From an uncultured Nocardioides sp. (GTDB lineage: Bacteria > Actinomycetota > Actinomycetes > Propionibacteriales > Nocardioidaceae), in assembly GCA_902805885.1 (NCBI GenBank), contig CADCUM010000107.1:1-64000 (forward strand): a stretch of 64,000 bases of DNA, read 5' to 3'. Below are positions 36,643 through 45,014 of the stretch, piece by piece (position 1 is the first letter of the stretch; each line of letters opens with the position of its first letter). Both the position numbers and the translations under genes were made by a program. The notes under the pieces were generated by a model. It had not been told where the DNA came from and did no database searches. It saw only the letters and a list, made by a program, of their open reading frames with translations.

Positions 36643-39018
36643 TCAGCCGCTCGGTGTGAGGGCGACGAGCTGGCCGATGTTGACGCCGCCGCTGCTGGCC
36701 GTGGCGACCTGGGGTCCGGTGGCGCCGGGCTGGGCCTGGCTGCGATCGGCGGTCTCGCCGGTCGCGACGGGGATCACGCCGGCGGCCGAGACCACTTCGC
36801 TGCGTTCGGTCATGCCTGCCGGCGGGGTGACGGTCGCCCTCTTGGCCAGCCCGAACAGGCCCACCACCACCGCATCCGGTGTGGTGGTGGTGAGCGAGGG
36901 CGCGGCGATCGACCTCGAGGCGGCGTTGACCTGTCCCGAGCTCGCCTGGATCGGGGACGTCGCCGAGACTCCGTCGTAGGCGAGGATCGTCCCGACCGCG
37001 CTGCGGGGCTTGTTGAATCCCCAGGTGTACGACGCCGGCTCCGAGGCGGTGGCCAGCCGCCAGAACGTGGCCTTGCGGATCGACGTACCAGCCGTGTCGG
37101 TCCGCAACAACGTCCATCCCACCGGCGCCGTGACCACCGGCTGCCCGCGCACGTCGACCGTGGCCAGCAACAGATCGCCCGCGGCGCTGGTCGGCGCCGG
37201 CACCGTCAGGGACGTGGTCGTGGTGTTCGACCCCGTCGCCGCGCCACGCCAGGTGATCGTCTCGTCATCCGGCGGCGGGTCCCGCGGCACGGTCGCCGAC
37301 GCAGGCGCAGACTCCGCCGAGCTGTTGCCGGCCGCGTCGAACGCCTGCACCGTGTAGGTGTAGGTGCTCCCGGCCGTCACCGCGGTGTCGGTGTACGACG
37401 TCCCTGAGGGAACCGTCGCGACGACGTCACCGCCCCGGCGCACCGTGTACCCAGCCACCCCCACGGCGTCCGTCGACGGCGACCACGTCACGTCGACCTT
37501 GCCGGTGGCCCCGACCGCGGACACGTTCGCCGGCACCGACGGCGCCGTCGTGTCACCGGCCGGCGGTGGCGCGTCGCCGACCCGCACCCACTCGGCCACC
37601 GACGGGACGCCCTGCGAGTCGACGGCGAACAACATGTAGTAGCCAGGAGGGGCGATGTTGCCGTTGAGCGGCGACGTCGCCGTTATGGTGCTGCCCTCGG
37701 CCTTGAAGTCCAGGCCGACGTAGCGCTGCTCGCTGTCCACGGTGTGGGTGACGGAGCCCGGGTGGATCAGCGCGACCTTGCTGATGTCGGCCGCCTGGGG
37801 GCTGGTGAAGCTGAAGGACTGCCCGTACCCCGTGCTGCCGGGCGCGCCCGAGATCGTGGGACGCGAGCCCTTGAACAGGTACGGCGGGCTGAAGATCTCC
37901 CCCATCGTGGCGTAGCCCCCGCTGTCCTGCCCGGCCGACAGCACTCGTCCGTCCGGCAGCAGCAGGGCGGTGGAGTGGTACATGCGCCCCGCGAGCTGGG
38001 AGTCCATGACCGTCCACGTCTCCGTGGTCGGGTCGTAGAGCTCAGCGGCTCTGACCGGTCCGTCGTACTTGCCGGCTGCGCCACCGCCGACCACGAGCAC
38101 CTGTCCGTCCGGGAGCGTCACAGCGTTGGGGTGGATGCGCGGGAAGTTCATCGGCGCCGTGTAGCGCCACTGGGGCTGGGCAGCGGAGGTGTCGAGGATC
38201 TCGACGGTCTCGGTGGCTGTGGTGCCCGACCGCCCGCCGATCATCATGACCTTGTCGAGACCCGGCAGCAGGACCGAGGCTCCCTGGGTGCGGTTCCCGT
38301 AGAGCATCGGGCTGATGTCCGACCACTGGTTGGTCTGCGGGTCGAAGTACCGCGACATCCGCCCGGTGCCGCTCTTGATGATCTTGCCGTTCGGCATGAG
38401 GTGCATGCGGGGATAGTTGCTGTTGATGGGGGCCGTCGCGCTGGCGGGGAGCGTCGTCATCGTGTTGGTCACCGGATCGAAGGAGTCGACGGTGTTCGAC
38501 CACACCGAGGGGCCCTCCTGGCCACCGAAGATCAACGTCTGGCCGTTGCCAAGCCCCACGTTGGTGGGGTACCACCGCTTCTGCCCGAGCGGCGGTGTGG
38601 GCGACCACGTGCGCGACACCGGGTCGTAGAGGTCCGACTCAGCCACGCCGACCGGGTCCTGCTTGAAGCCGGTGGTGTAGTCGTGCCCCCCGGTCACCAG
38701 CACCCGGCCGTCGGGAAGCACGTTGTGGCCGGCGCAGAACACGTCGCGGTCGTAGCCCAGGTCTGCGTCGCGCGACTGCCCGGTCGCGGGGTCCCACACC
38801 CTGACCAGGCTGGTGCGGTCCACGCCGGCCTCCCCCTCGACGTACTGGAAGGTGAGCACCTCGCCGTTGTGCATGAGCGTCGAGTGGATGGCCACACCGC
38901 CCATCTCGAACGGTTCTGACCAGGCCCCGGTGCTGGACGGGTCGGCCTCCGCACTGGAGACCGTGAGAGACACCATGACGGTCGCCCCTGCTGCGCACAC
39001 TGCGACCAGTCGATTCAT
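36643..39018 (-). CDS. Secreted copper-radical-oxidase-like protein with FN3
   Basis: A 791-residue exported protein. Signal peptide 1-25 is followed by a seven-bladed kelch-type propeller (about 30-400), a DUF1929-type domain (about 380-485), an FN3 domain (about 490-580) and a C-terminal beta domain (about 590-791). Residues of galactose/glyoxal oxidases are conserved: Cys95 (VFCAGHNVL) for the Tyr-Cys crosslink, Tyr150 (RWYPT), Tyr347-His348 (RMYHST) and His425 (VTHTV). It should use one copper to oxidise an alcohol or aldehyde to H2O2, perhaps on cell-surface sugars via FN3. The substrate is unknown. It lies in the tRNA-Lys-flanked segment. Confidence 0.85.
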   Translation of the reverse strand: MNRLVAVCAAGATVMVSLTVSSAEADPSSTGAWSEPFEMGGVAIHSTLMHNGEVLTFQYVEGEAGVDRTSLVRVWDPATGQSRDADLGYDRDVFCAGHNVLPDGRVLVTGGHDYTTGFKQDPVGVAESDLYDPVSRTWSPTPPLGQKRWYPTNVGLGNGQTLIFGGQEGPSVWSNTVDSFDPVTNTMTTLPASATAPINSNYPRMHLMPNGKIIKSGTGRMSRYFDPQTNQWSDISPMLYGNRTQGASVLLPGLDKVMMIGGRSGTTATETVEILDTSAAQPQWRYTAPMNFPRIHPNAVTLPDGQVLVVGGGAAGKYDGPVRAAELYDPTTETWTVMDSQLAGRMYHSTALLLPDGRVLSAGQDSGGYATMGEIFSPPYLFKGSRPTISGAPGSTGYGQSFSFTSPQAADISKVALIHPGSVTHTVDSEQRYVGLDFKAEGSTITATSPLNGNIAPPGYYMLFAVDSQGVPSVAEWVRVGDAPPPAGDTTAPSVPANVSAVGATGKVDVTWSPSTDAVGVAGYTVRRGGDVVATVPSGTSYTDTAVTAGSTYTYTVQAFDAAGNSSAESAPASATVPRDPPPDDETITWRGAATGSNTTTTSLTVPAPTSAAGDLLLATVDVRGQPVVTAPVGWTLLRTDTAGTSIRKATFWRLATASEPASYTWGFNKPRSAVGTILAYDGVSATSPIQASSGQVNAASRSIAAPSLTTTTPDAVVVGLFGLAKRATVTPPAGMTERSEVVSAAGVIPVATGETADRSQAQPGATGPQVATASSGGVNIGQLVALTPSG

Positions 39019-39196
39019 GCCTCAAGCCTCCCGCACCCCACGCACCTGCCCGCGCCACCATGTATGAACGCGGACACGACGAGTCCCGTCACTCTCGTGG
39101 CCGAACGCTCAGCGCCGGTCGCAGTGCGGCCTTCACGGTAAGCCGGGGGGAGTGCGAAGTCCACAGGGTCAATACCGGGGCCTCCGGCAAGGAAAC

Positions 39197-39239
39197 AGCA
39201 AGAAAACCCATCCTCCGGACGGAGAATGGGTCTCTTGCT
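39197..39239 (-). terminator. Terminator downstream of tRNA-Lys
   Basis: AGCAAGA, ACCCAT and CTCCG pair with CGGAG, ATGGGT and TCTTGCT in a long interrupted stem, just past the 3' end of the minus-strand tRNA-Lys. It is the natural end of that transcript. Confidence 0.65.
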
Positions 39240-39248
39240 GCGATCTCG

Positions 39249-39321
<73 letters not shown>

Positions 39322-39375
39322 AGGCGGTGAAGCGAGGTCAACCCTACCCGCTGTCGTCCGGCACGCGAAATCGGT

Positions 39376-40944
39376 TCAGAGCTCGGCCAGGACCGCCTGG
39401 GCGGCGTTGTGCCCGCCGAGGCCGGAGACGGCTCCGCCGCGCCGGGCGCCGGACCCGCAGATCAGGACCGAGTCGTGGCCGGTCTGGACGCCCCACTGTT
39501 GCGCGGGGGTGTCCAGCCGTGCACGGTTGGCGGCCCAGGGCCAGTCCAGGTCGCCGTGGAAGATGTGTCCGCCCGGCATCGCCAGGTCCTTCTCGACGTC
39601 CTGCGGGATCTTGGCCTCGACGCACGGCTTGCCGTCGGCGTCCCAGGCGATGCAGGACTCGATCGGCTCGGTGAGGACGGCGTTGAGGGAGTCGAGCGCC
39701 CGCTCGACCGCAAGGTCGGCGGCGTCCGGGTCGGCGTCGAAGAGGCCCGCCGGGGTGTGCAGCCCGAAGTAGGTCAGGGTGTGGAGGGAGCCCGCGCGGT
39801 CACCGAGGATCGAGGAGTCGGTCAGGCTGTGGCAGTAGACCTCGCCGGGCAGGACCTCGGGCAGGCGACCCGCGGACGCGTCGTCGTACGCCGCCTGCAG
39901 CTGGTGGTAGTCCTCGGCGAGGTGGAGCGTGCCGGCGAAGGCCACCTCCGCCGCCATCCCGGACTTCAGCATCGGCAGCCGGTCGAGGAGGAAGTTGACC
40001 TTCAGCTGGGACCCGACGGGCTTGGACTCGGCGTCCTCCTCCTCGCCGAGCAGGATCCGCAGCACCCAGGGCGCGACGCCCGCCAGCACGCGACGGGTGG
40101 TGACGGAGCGCGCGCGGGTGCCGTCGTGCCACTGCACCTCGGCGCCGTCGGGACCGGGGACGATGGCGCTGACGCCGGCCTCGGTGACGATGTCGGCGCC
40201 CGCCTCGGTCGCCGACCGGGCGAGGGCGGCGGTGATGGCTCCCATGCCACCGATCGGCACCCGCCACTCGCCGGTGCCGTTGCCGATGAGGTGGTAGAGG
40301 AAGCAGCGGTTCTGGACCAGGGAGGGATCGTCCAGCGAGGCGAACGTGCCGATCAGCGCGTCGGTGGCCACCACGCCGCGGACGGTGTCGTCGCGGAACC
40401 GCGACTCGATGGCCCGACCGAGGGGGTGGGTGACGAGGTCGTCCCAGATCCGGGGGTCCACGCGCTCCCGCAGCTCCCGCTCCAGGGGGAGCGGCTGCAT
40501 CAGCGTCGGGGCGACCACCTCGGCCAGCGACCCGACCTCGGCGTAGAACGCCTGCCACGCGGCGTACTCCTCGTCCCCGCCGGTGAGCCTGCGGAACGAC
40601 GCGCGCGTGGCCTCGCCCTCGGGCCGCTCCACCAGCAGGCCACCGTGCCGTCCGTCGCGGGTCCACGGCGTGTACGACGCGGTCGTCCGCGACGCGAGCC
40701 GCACGTCGAGGTCGAGGTCGGCCATCAGCGCCTCGGGCATCAGGCTGACGAGGTAGGAGTAGCGGGACAGTCGCGCCGACATGCCCGCGAAGGGCTGCAC
40801 GGAGACGGCCGCTCCACCGGTCCGGTCGAGCCGCTCGAGGACGAGGACGCTGAGACCGGCGCGGGCGAGGTAGGCCGCGCTGACCAGTCCGTTGTGGCCG
40901 CCACCGACGACGACGACGTCATAGCTGCTGCTGCTCGGGTGCAC
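39376..40944 (-). CDS. FAD-dependent phytoene-dehydrogenase-like oxidoreductase
   Basis: A 522-residue flavoprotein. The N-terminal dinucleotide motif YDVVVVGGGHNGLVSAAYLARAG and VLVLERLDRTGGAA bind FAD, and the C-terminal ICGSGARRGGAVSGLGGHNAA closes the FAD site. This is the PYROXD2/phytoene-desaturase-like group of NAD(P)/FAD oxidoreductases. No carotenoid genes are near, so a pigment role is unsupported. TAGGTT six bases before the GTG suggests leaderless expression. The substrate is unknown. Confidence 0.85.
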   Translation of the reverse strand: MHPSSSSYDVVVVGGGHNGLVSAAYLARAGLSVLVLERLDRTGGAAVSVQPFAGMSARLSRYSYLVSLMPEALMADLDLDVRLASRTTASYTPWTRDGRHGGLLVERPEGEATRASFRRLTGGDEEYAAWQAFYAEVGSLAEVVAPTLMQPLPLERELRERVDPRIWDDLVTHPLGRAIESRFRDDTVRGVVATDALIGTFASLDDPSLVQNRCFLYHLIGNGTGEWRVPIGGMGAITAALARSATEAGADIVTEAGVSAIVPGPDGAEVQWHDGTRARSVTTRRVLAGVAPWVLRILLGEEEDAESKPVGSQLKVNFLLDRLPMLKSGMAAEVAFAGTLHLAEDYHQLQAAYDDASAGRLPEVLPGEVYCHSLTDSSILGDRAGSLHTLTYFGLHTPAGLFDADPDAADLAVERALDSLNAVLTEPIESCIAWDADGKPCVEAKIPQDVEKDLAMPGGHIFHGDLDWPWAANRARLDTPAQQWGVQTGHDSVLICGSGARRGGAVSGLGGHNAAQAVLAEL

Positions 40945-41088
40945 CCCGACAACCTAGACGGCCCGGCCCCCGCGCCGCGCCCCGCGCTCCGGTCGGACCG
41001 GCCGTGGCTTCACCCCGCGGGCCGGCCAGCGCACACTGGGAGGGCACGCCCAGGCACCGGATGCCACCGCCCGACCCCAGGAGGCGTC

Positions 41089-41805
41089 ATGACCGAACCG
41101 CTGCCCAGCACCGACCACCCGGTCAGCCCCGACGGGCCGCGGCGGCCGGCCCTGCTGGTCTTCGACGTCAACGAGACGCTGTCGGACATGAGCGGCCTCG
41201 CCGGCCGGTTCGAGGACGTCGGGGCGCCACCCCACATGGCGCAGCTGTGGTTCGCGGAGGTGCTGCGCGACGGCTTCGCGCTGACTGCCGCAGGGACCAG
41301 CGAGGCGTTTGCCGCACTCGCCGGCGAGGCGCTCCGTGTCCGGCTGGGAGGTCAGCCGCTGGGGCGTCCGCTGGAGGACGCCGTGGACCACGTGATGCAG
41401 GGCTTCGGTGCGCTGGCCGTGCACGGCGACGTGCCCGATGGTGTCGGCGAGCTCGCCGACCTCGGCATCAGGCTGGTGACGCTCAGCAACGGTGGCACCT
41501 CGGTGGCGGAGGGGCTGCTCGAGCGAGCGGGCATCCGCGACCGGTTCGAGCGCCTCCTCTCCGTGGAGGGAGCCGGCGTCTGGAAGCCGGCAGCCGGCGC
41601 CTACGCGTACGCGCTCCAGGAGTGCGGCGTCGAGCCGATGGACGCCATCCTGGTCGCCGTGCACCCGTGGGACGTCGACGGCGCGGCCCGCGCCGGGCTC
41701 GGGACGGCGTGGATCTCCCGGTCGGGCGGACGCTACCCGTCGTACTTCACCGCGCCCGACCTGCAGGCGGCGTCCCTCGTCGAGCTCGCCGACGCCCTGC
41801 GCTGA
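41089..41805 (+). CDS. HAD-family haloacid-dehalogenase-type hydrolase
   Basis: A 238-residue HAD protein of the type II dehalogenase subgroup. Motif I LLVFDVNETLSDM (D-x-N-E-T-L, about 30) has the nucleophile aspartate; motif II is VTLSNGG (about 128); the lysine is in GVWKPAAGAYAYAL; motif IV is AVHPWDVDGAARAG. The D-x-N-x-T form fits 2-haloacid dehalogenases rather than phosphatases, which have a second Asp. The first ~25 residues are an extra Pro-rich lead. GGAGG precedes the ATG. Confidence 0.85.
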   Translation: MTEPLPSTDHPVSPDGPRRPALLVFDVNETLSDMSGLAGRFEDVGAPPHMAQLWFAEVLRDGFALTAAGTSEAFAALAGEALRVRLGGQPLGRPLEDAVDHVMQGFGALAVHGDVPDGVGELADLGIRLVTLSNGGTSVAEGLLERAGIRDRFERLLSVEGAGVWKPAAGAYAYALQECGVEPMDAILVAVHPWDVDGAARAGLGTAWISRSGGRYPSYFTAPDLQAASLVELADALR

Positions 41806-41826
41806 GACGTCACGGGCGCGACCGGA

Positions 41827-43065
41827 TCAGGGCTCGGGCGTGACCTCGGTCTCCGGCTGGAAGGCGGCCCAGGCGAACCAGAAGGTGTCGAGGTGTCGGA
41901 CCGCGTCGAGCCTGGTCCCCTGCAGGGGGCCGCTGACCGCCCGGCCGAAGACGTTCCAGGCCGAGCCCGTCTGCCGGTCACGGATCGTGCCGTCCCCGGC
42001 GCGACGGAAGTCCAGGGACCGACCCGCGGCCCGGGGGACGAACGCCGCCGCCGAGCCGATCTCCTCCCCGTTCGGGATCTTGTGGGTGTCCAGGGCCGAG
42101 CGCTGCCCGGCGAGGTGCCAGAGCACCACCCGCTGCCCGCCGAGCGTCACGTGCACGACGCCCCGCGCGGCCAGGGCCTCGCGCGGCACGGCGACCGCGT
42201 CGCCGCCCCGCGCGACACCGACGACGCGGGCCTTCACCGGCAGTCTCGTGTCGGGGTCGGACGGCAGGGCGAAGAACGGCTCGGACCCGGGGTCGTCGTA
42301 CCCGACGTAGGGGTTGGTGAGGTAGTCGCGGTCGAACCCGGTGGACCGGCTGAGGACCTCGGCGTCGGGGTGCTCCGCGCGGAACTGGGCCCACCCGACC
42401 GTGCCCATCGGGATGCTCGCCAGCCGCGTGCCGGTCAGCGCCCCGACGGAGGCCTCCCCGGTGAGCTGGGGCCACAGCGACTCCGTCAGCCGGTCGTACA
42501 TCACCAGGTTGCCGGCGTAGAGCTTGCCGGACGTGCCGAACGTGGTGACCTCCCCCTCGACGGTCCGCTCGAACGCCACGCCCGAGTTGCACAGCGGGCA
42601 GTAGGTGACGGCCACCGGCACGCCGGCCAACCGGTCGTTGACGATCTCGTGCCACGTCATGATCCGGATCGGGTAGGCCCTGGTCTGCCCCTCGACGGTG
42701 AGGGACAGCACCGGCTCGTCGTCCTCGAGCCAGTCCACCTCCGACACGCGCTGGAAGGCCGGTGCGTCGATCGGAGGGATGCCGTCGGGAGGCGGACCGC
42801 CGTCCTGCAGGTCGAGCAGGTCGATCAGGGGCTCGGGGAAGTCCGGGTTCGCCGGGTCCCTGAGCGCGGAGACCGGCTCTGCGGGATCCGGTCCCGCCGG
42901 GGCCCTCGCGGTGCTCGGTGCGCTGGGAGGGCTCGAGGTGCGTGCCGAGCTCGGGGCGTCTGGTGGGGGAGGGTCCGCGCGCGCTGCGTCGCCTCCCGTC
43001 CCGCCGCAGGCGGAGAGCAGCAGCCCGAGCGCCGACGCCGCGGCCAGGCGCGCGACGCGCGTCAC
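41827..43065 (-). CDS. DUF3179 lipoprotein
   Basis: A 412-residue lipoprotein. The signal has lipobox LLSACGG (Cys near 20), a Pro/Ala/Ser-rich linker of about 50 residues, then a DUF3179 domain (about 95-400). Domain marks include YPIRIMTWHEIVNDRLAG, VTYCPLCNSGVAF, GTSGKLYAGNLVMYDR and SLWPQLTGEA. The CPLC pair could be a redox or metal site. It ends the DUF427-TlpA-CcdA-DUF3179 operon, overlapping ccdA by GTGA; an extracytoplasmic thiol-linked role is inferred. DUF3179 function is unknown. Confidence 0.85.
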   Translation of the reverse strand: MTRVARLAAASALGLLLSACGGTGGDAARADPPPPDAPSSARTSSPPSAPSTARAPAGPDPAEPVSALRDPANPDFPEPLIDLLDLQDGGPPPDGIPPIDAPAFQRVSEVDWLEDDEPVLSLTVEGQTRAYPIRIMTWHEIVNDRLAGVPVAVTYCPLCNSGVAFERTVEGEVTTFGTSGKLYAGNLVMYDRLTESLWPQLTGEASVGALTGTRLASIPMGTVGWAQFRAEHPDAEVLSRSTGFDRDYLTNPYVGYDDPGSEPFFALPSDPDTRLPVKARVVGVARGGDAVAVPREALAARGVVHVTLGGQRVVLWHLAGQRSALDTHKIPNGEEIGSAAAFVPRAAGRSLDFRRAGDGTIRDRQTGSAWNVFGRAVSGPLQGTRLDAVRHLDTFWFAWAAFQPETEVTPEP

Positions 43066-43949
43066 GCGCTCGTCCGCTCCCGGTCGGCCTGCGGGGCGGT
43101 CCGGCGCGACCGCCGGCCGAGCAGGAGGACGGCTCCGACGAGCACGGCGGCCGCGACGGCCCAGCCGAGGGGGCCGGGTGCCGCCACCATCGCCGCGATC
43201 GACTGCTGCAGGTCCGCGGCCGCCTCGACGACCGGGTCCGACGGGTCGCCACCGCGGAGCACCCGCAGCTCCCACCAGCCGTAGTAGGCGACGTACGCCC
43301 CGGCGACCGCCAGCAGCCCGCCCGCCGCGCGGGGCGCCCACCGTCCGGCGCCGCGGAGACGCCCGACGGTCGTCGGCGAGGCGAAGGCGGTGGCCACGGC
43401 GAGCGTCCCCACCACCAGCCCCATGCCGGCGGCGTAGGCCAGGAAGAGCAGGAGCCCGTCGAGGACCGAGCCGCTGCGGAAGCCACCGACGACCACCGCC
43501 AGGAAGGGTGCGACGGTGCACGAGATCGACGCGACGGCGTAGCTGGCGCCGAAGCCGGCCATCGACCAGTAGGAGCGGGACAGCGGGCGAGCGCTCCTTC
43601 CTGCCGAGGAACGGCGCAGGGCCGGGAGCCGCAGCGCCCGCCCCGCGAGGAGCCAGACGCCCATCACTGCCAGGACCACGCCGAGCGCGACGGTGAACCA
43701 CGGGAGGTGACGCTGGAGCTGGCCCGCGACCGGCGCGATCACCAGGCCGAACGTGGCGAACACGGCCGCGAACCCCGACGTCATCGCGAGGCTGAGCACG
43801 AGCGCCCGCCACGCCGCCCGAGGGCGCGACAGCGGCTCGCTGCTGGCGAGCAGGAGCGAGACGTACGCCGGGAGCAGCGCGAAACCGCAGGGGTTCACCG
43901 CGGCGAGCATGCCGGCTCCCAGCGCGACCGCCAGCAGTCCCTCGGACAT
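43062..43949 (-). CDS. CcdA/DsbD-like thiol electron carrier
   Basis: A 295-residue membrane protein with seven or more helices. AAVNPCGFALLPAYVSLLLA has the first redox cysteine and SISCTVAPFLAVV the second, the pair that moves electrons from cytosolic thioredoxin to periplasmic thiols. It sits between the TlpA-like and DUF3179 genes, so it should keep the TlpA cysteines (and perhaps the DUF3179 CPLC) reduced. A ~60-residue C-terminal extension has one more hydrophobic helix. No cytochrome c genes are near. Confidence 0.88.
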   Translation of the reverse strand: MSEGLLAVALGAGMLAAVNPCGFALLPAYVSLLLASSEPLSRPRAAWRALVLSLAMTSGFAAVFATFGLVIAPVAGQLQRHLPWFTVALGVVLAVMGVWLLAGRALRLPALRRSSAGRSARPLSRSYWSMAGFGASYAVASISCTVAPFLAVVVGGFRSGSVLDGLLLFLAYAAGMGLVVGTLAVATAFASPTTVGRLRGAGRWAPRAAGGLLAVAGAYVAYYGWWELRVLRGGDPSDPVVEAAADLQQSIAAMVAAPGPLGWAVAAAVLVGAVLLLGRRSRRTAPQADRERTSA

Positions 43950-43953
43950 CGGC

Positions 43954-44604
43954 TCAGCCGGCCAGGTCCGCGACCGTGTCGGCGAGCTCGGCGTCGTCGA
44001 GGTAGCCCGCCGCCACCTGGGTCCCGTCGGCGTCCAGGACGACGTAGGTGCTCTGCGCGGTCACCTCGAAGTGCCGCCAGACGGCGCCCTCGGGATCGGC
44101 GAGGAGCGTCACCTCGGGGGAGACGTCCTCGGCGAACCCCTCGATGGCCTCCCGCTCGTCGAGGGCACCCACGCCCACGACGTTCACGTCCGACCCGTGT
44201 GTCTCGGCGAGGTCGCCGACCCCGGCGACCTGGGCGTGGCACGTCGGGCACCAGGGCGCCCAGAACCAGAGCACCGTCGGCTTCCCCGCGAGGTCCGCGC
44301 CGGCGAACGCGTCGCCCGCCACCGTCTCCGCGGTGAAGTCCAGGACGGCCGGGACCGCGTTGGACGACGACGAGCCGGAGCCGCTCGCCTCGGAGTCGTC
44401 GGGGTCGGCCGTGTCGCTCGAGCCGCCGTCGCTCGAGCCGCTGTCGCTCGAGCCCGTGTCGCTCGACCCCGCGGCGGTCCCGGTGGTGTCGGTGCCTGCG
44501 GCGTCATCGGCGTCGGCGCCCTGCGACCCGCAGGCCGAGGCGAGGAGCGCGAGCGCGGTGGTGAGGGCGGCCGCGGCCGCACGCCGGCGCAGCGGTCCGT
44601 TCAT
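43954..44604 (-). CDS. TlpA/ResA-like thioredoxin-fold lipoprotein
   Basis: A 216-residue lipoprotein: lipobox LLASAC (Cys25), a Ser/Asp/Gly-rich tether of about 55 residues, then a thioredoxin domain with WFWAPWCPTCHAQVAG holding the redox CPTC pair. Part of the tether is encoded by an 18-bp DNA repeat. It is coupled to the DUF427 gene (ATGA) and lies 4 bp before ccdA, the likely reductant. It probably reduces disulfides of extracytoplasmic partners such as DUF3179. Confidence 0.92.
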   Translation of the reverse strand: MNGPLRRRAAAAALTTALALLASACGSQGADADDAAGTDTTGTAAGSSDTGSSDSGSSDGGSSDTADPDDSEASGSGSSSSNAVPAVLDFTAETVAGDAFAGADLAGKPTVLWFWAPWCPTCHAQVAGVGDLAETHGSDVNVVGVGALDEREAIEGFAEDVSPEVTLLADPEGAVWRHFEVTAQSTYVVLDADGTQVAAGYLDDAELADTVADLAG

Positions 44605-44885
44605 CAGTCCACGACCTCGACGCCGTTCCAGAACGCCACGCGACCGCGGATCTCCTCGGCCGCCGGCAACGGGTCGGGGTAGTACCACGCCGCCGCCTCG
44701 TTGAGACGGCCCTCGACCTCGAGGCTGTGGTAGGACGCCTGCCCCTTCCACGGGCAGGTCGTGTGCCGGGACGAGGGTCGCAGCACGTCGGCCCTGACCG
44801 AGTCGGCCGGGAAGTAGTGGTTGCCCTCGACCACGACCGTGTCGTCGCTCTCGGCGACGGTGACGCCGTTCCAGACTGCCTTCAT
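44604..44885 (-). CDS. DUF427 protein
   Basis: A 93-residue small beta protein of the DUF427 family: MKAVWNGVTVAESDDTVVVEGNHYFP, then TTCPWKGQASYHSLEVEGR and a closing VAFWNGVEVVD. The family signature TxCPWKGxAxY is intact. Function is unknown. It is the first gene of the redox operon. The ATG at 44885 is preceded by GAGGTGG. Site A of the proposed ECF promoter set lies 42 bp upstream. Confidence 0.9.
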   Translation of the reverse strand: MKAVWNGVTVAESDDTVVVEGNHYFPADSVRADVLRPSSRHTTCPWKGQASYHSLEVEGRLNEAAAWYYPDPLPAAEEIRGRVAFWNGVEVVD

Positions 44886-44926
44886 GACCACCTCAGGGAG
44901 TAGTTGACGTGTGCTGCCGGACAGGG

Positions 44927-44954
44927 AACACGGCGAGGTGCGCCTTCCCTTCCC
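44927..44954 (-). promoter_or_regulatory. Proposed ECF promoter A (DUF427-TlpA-CcdA operon)
   Basis: On the minus strand -35 GGGAAG (44949-44954), 16-bp spacer, -10 CGTGTT (44927-44932). It shares GGCGAGGTGCG with the sigma operon promoter (site C). Placement 42 bp before the DUF427 start fits a normal 5' leader. Confidence 0.65.
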
Positions 44955-44975
44955 GGCAGTGGAGATCGCGCGGTG

Positions 44976-45003
44976 AGGAAGGTGGGCTCGACACTCCGGG
45001 GTT
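44976..45003 (+). promoter_or_regulatory. Proposed ECF promoter F (radical SAM gene)
   Basis: AGGAAG (44976-44981), 16-bp spacer, GGGGTT (44998-45003), 12 bp before the ATG at 45015. A sigma-70-like TACCGT (45003-45008) six bases before the same ATG is an alternative. Confidence 0.45.
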
Positions 45004-45014
45004 ACCGTGACGTG

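Noticed and set aside
39376-40944. Carotenoid biosynthesis (phytoene desaturase)
   Set aside because: The protein shares the fold, but no phytoene synthase or other carotenoid gene is near, so only the general oxidoreductase call is kept.
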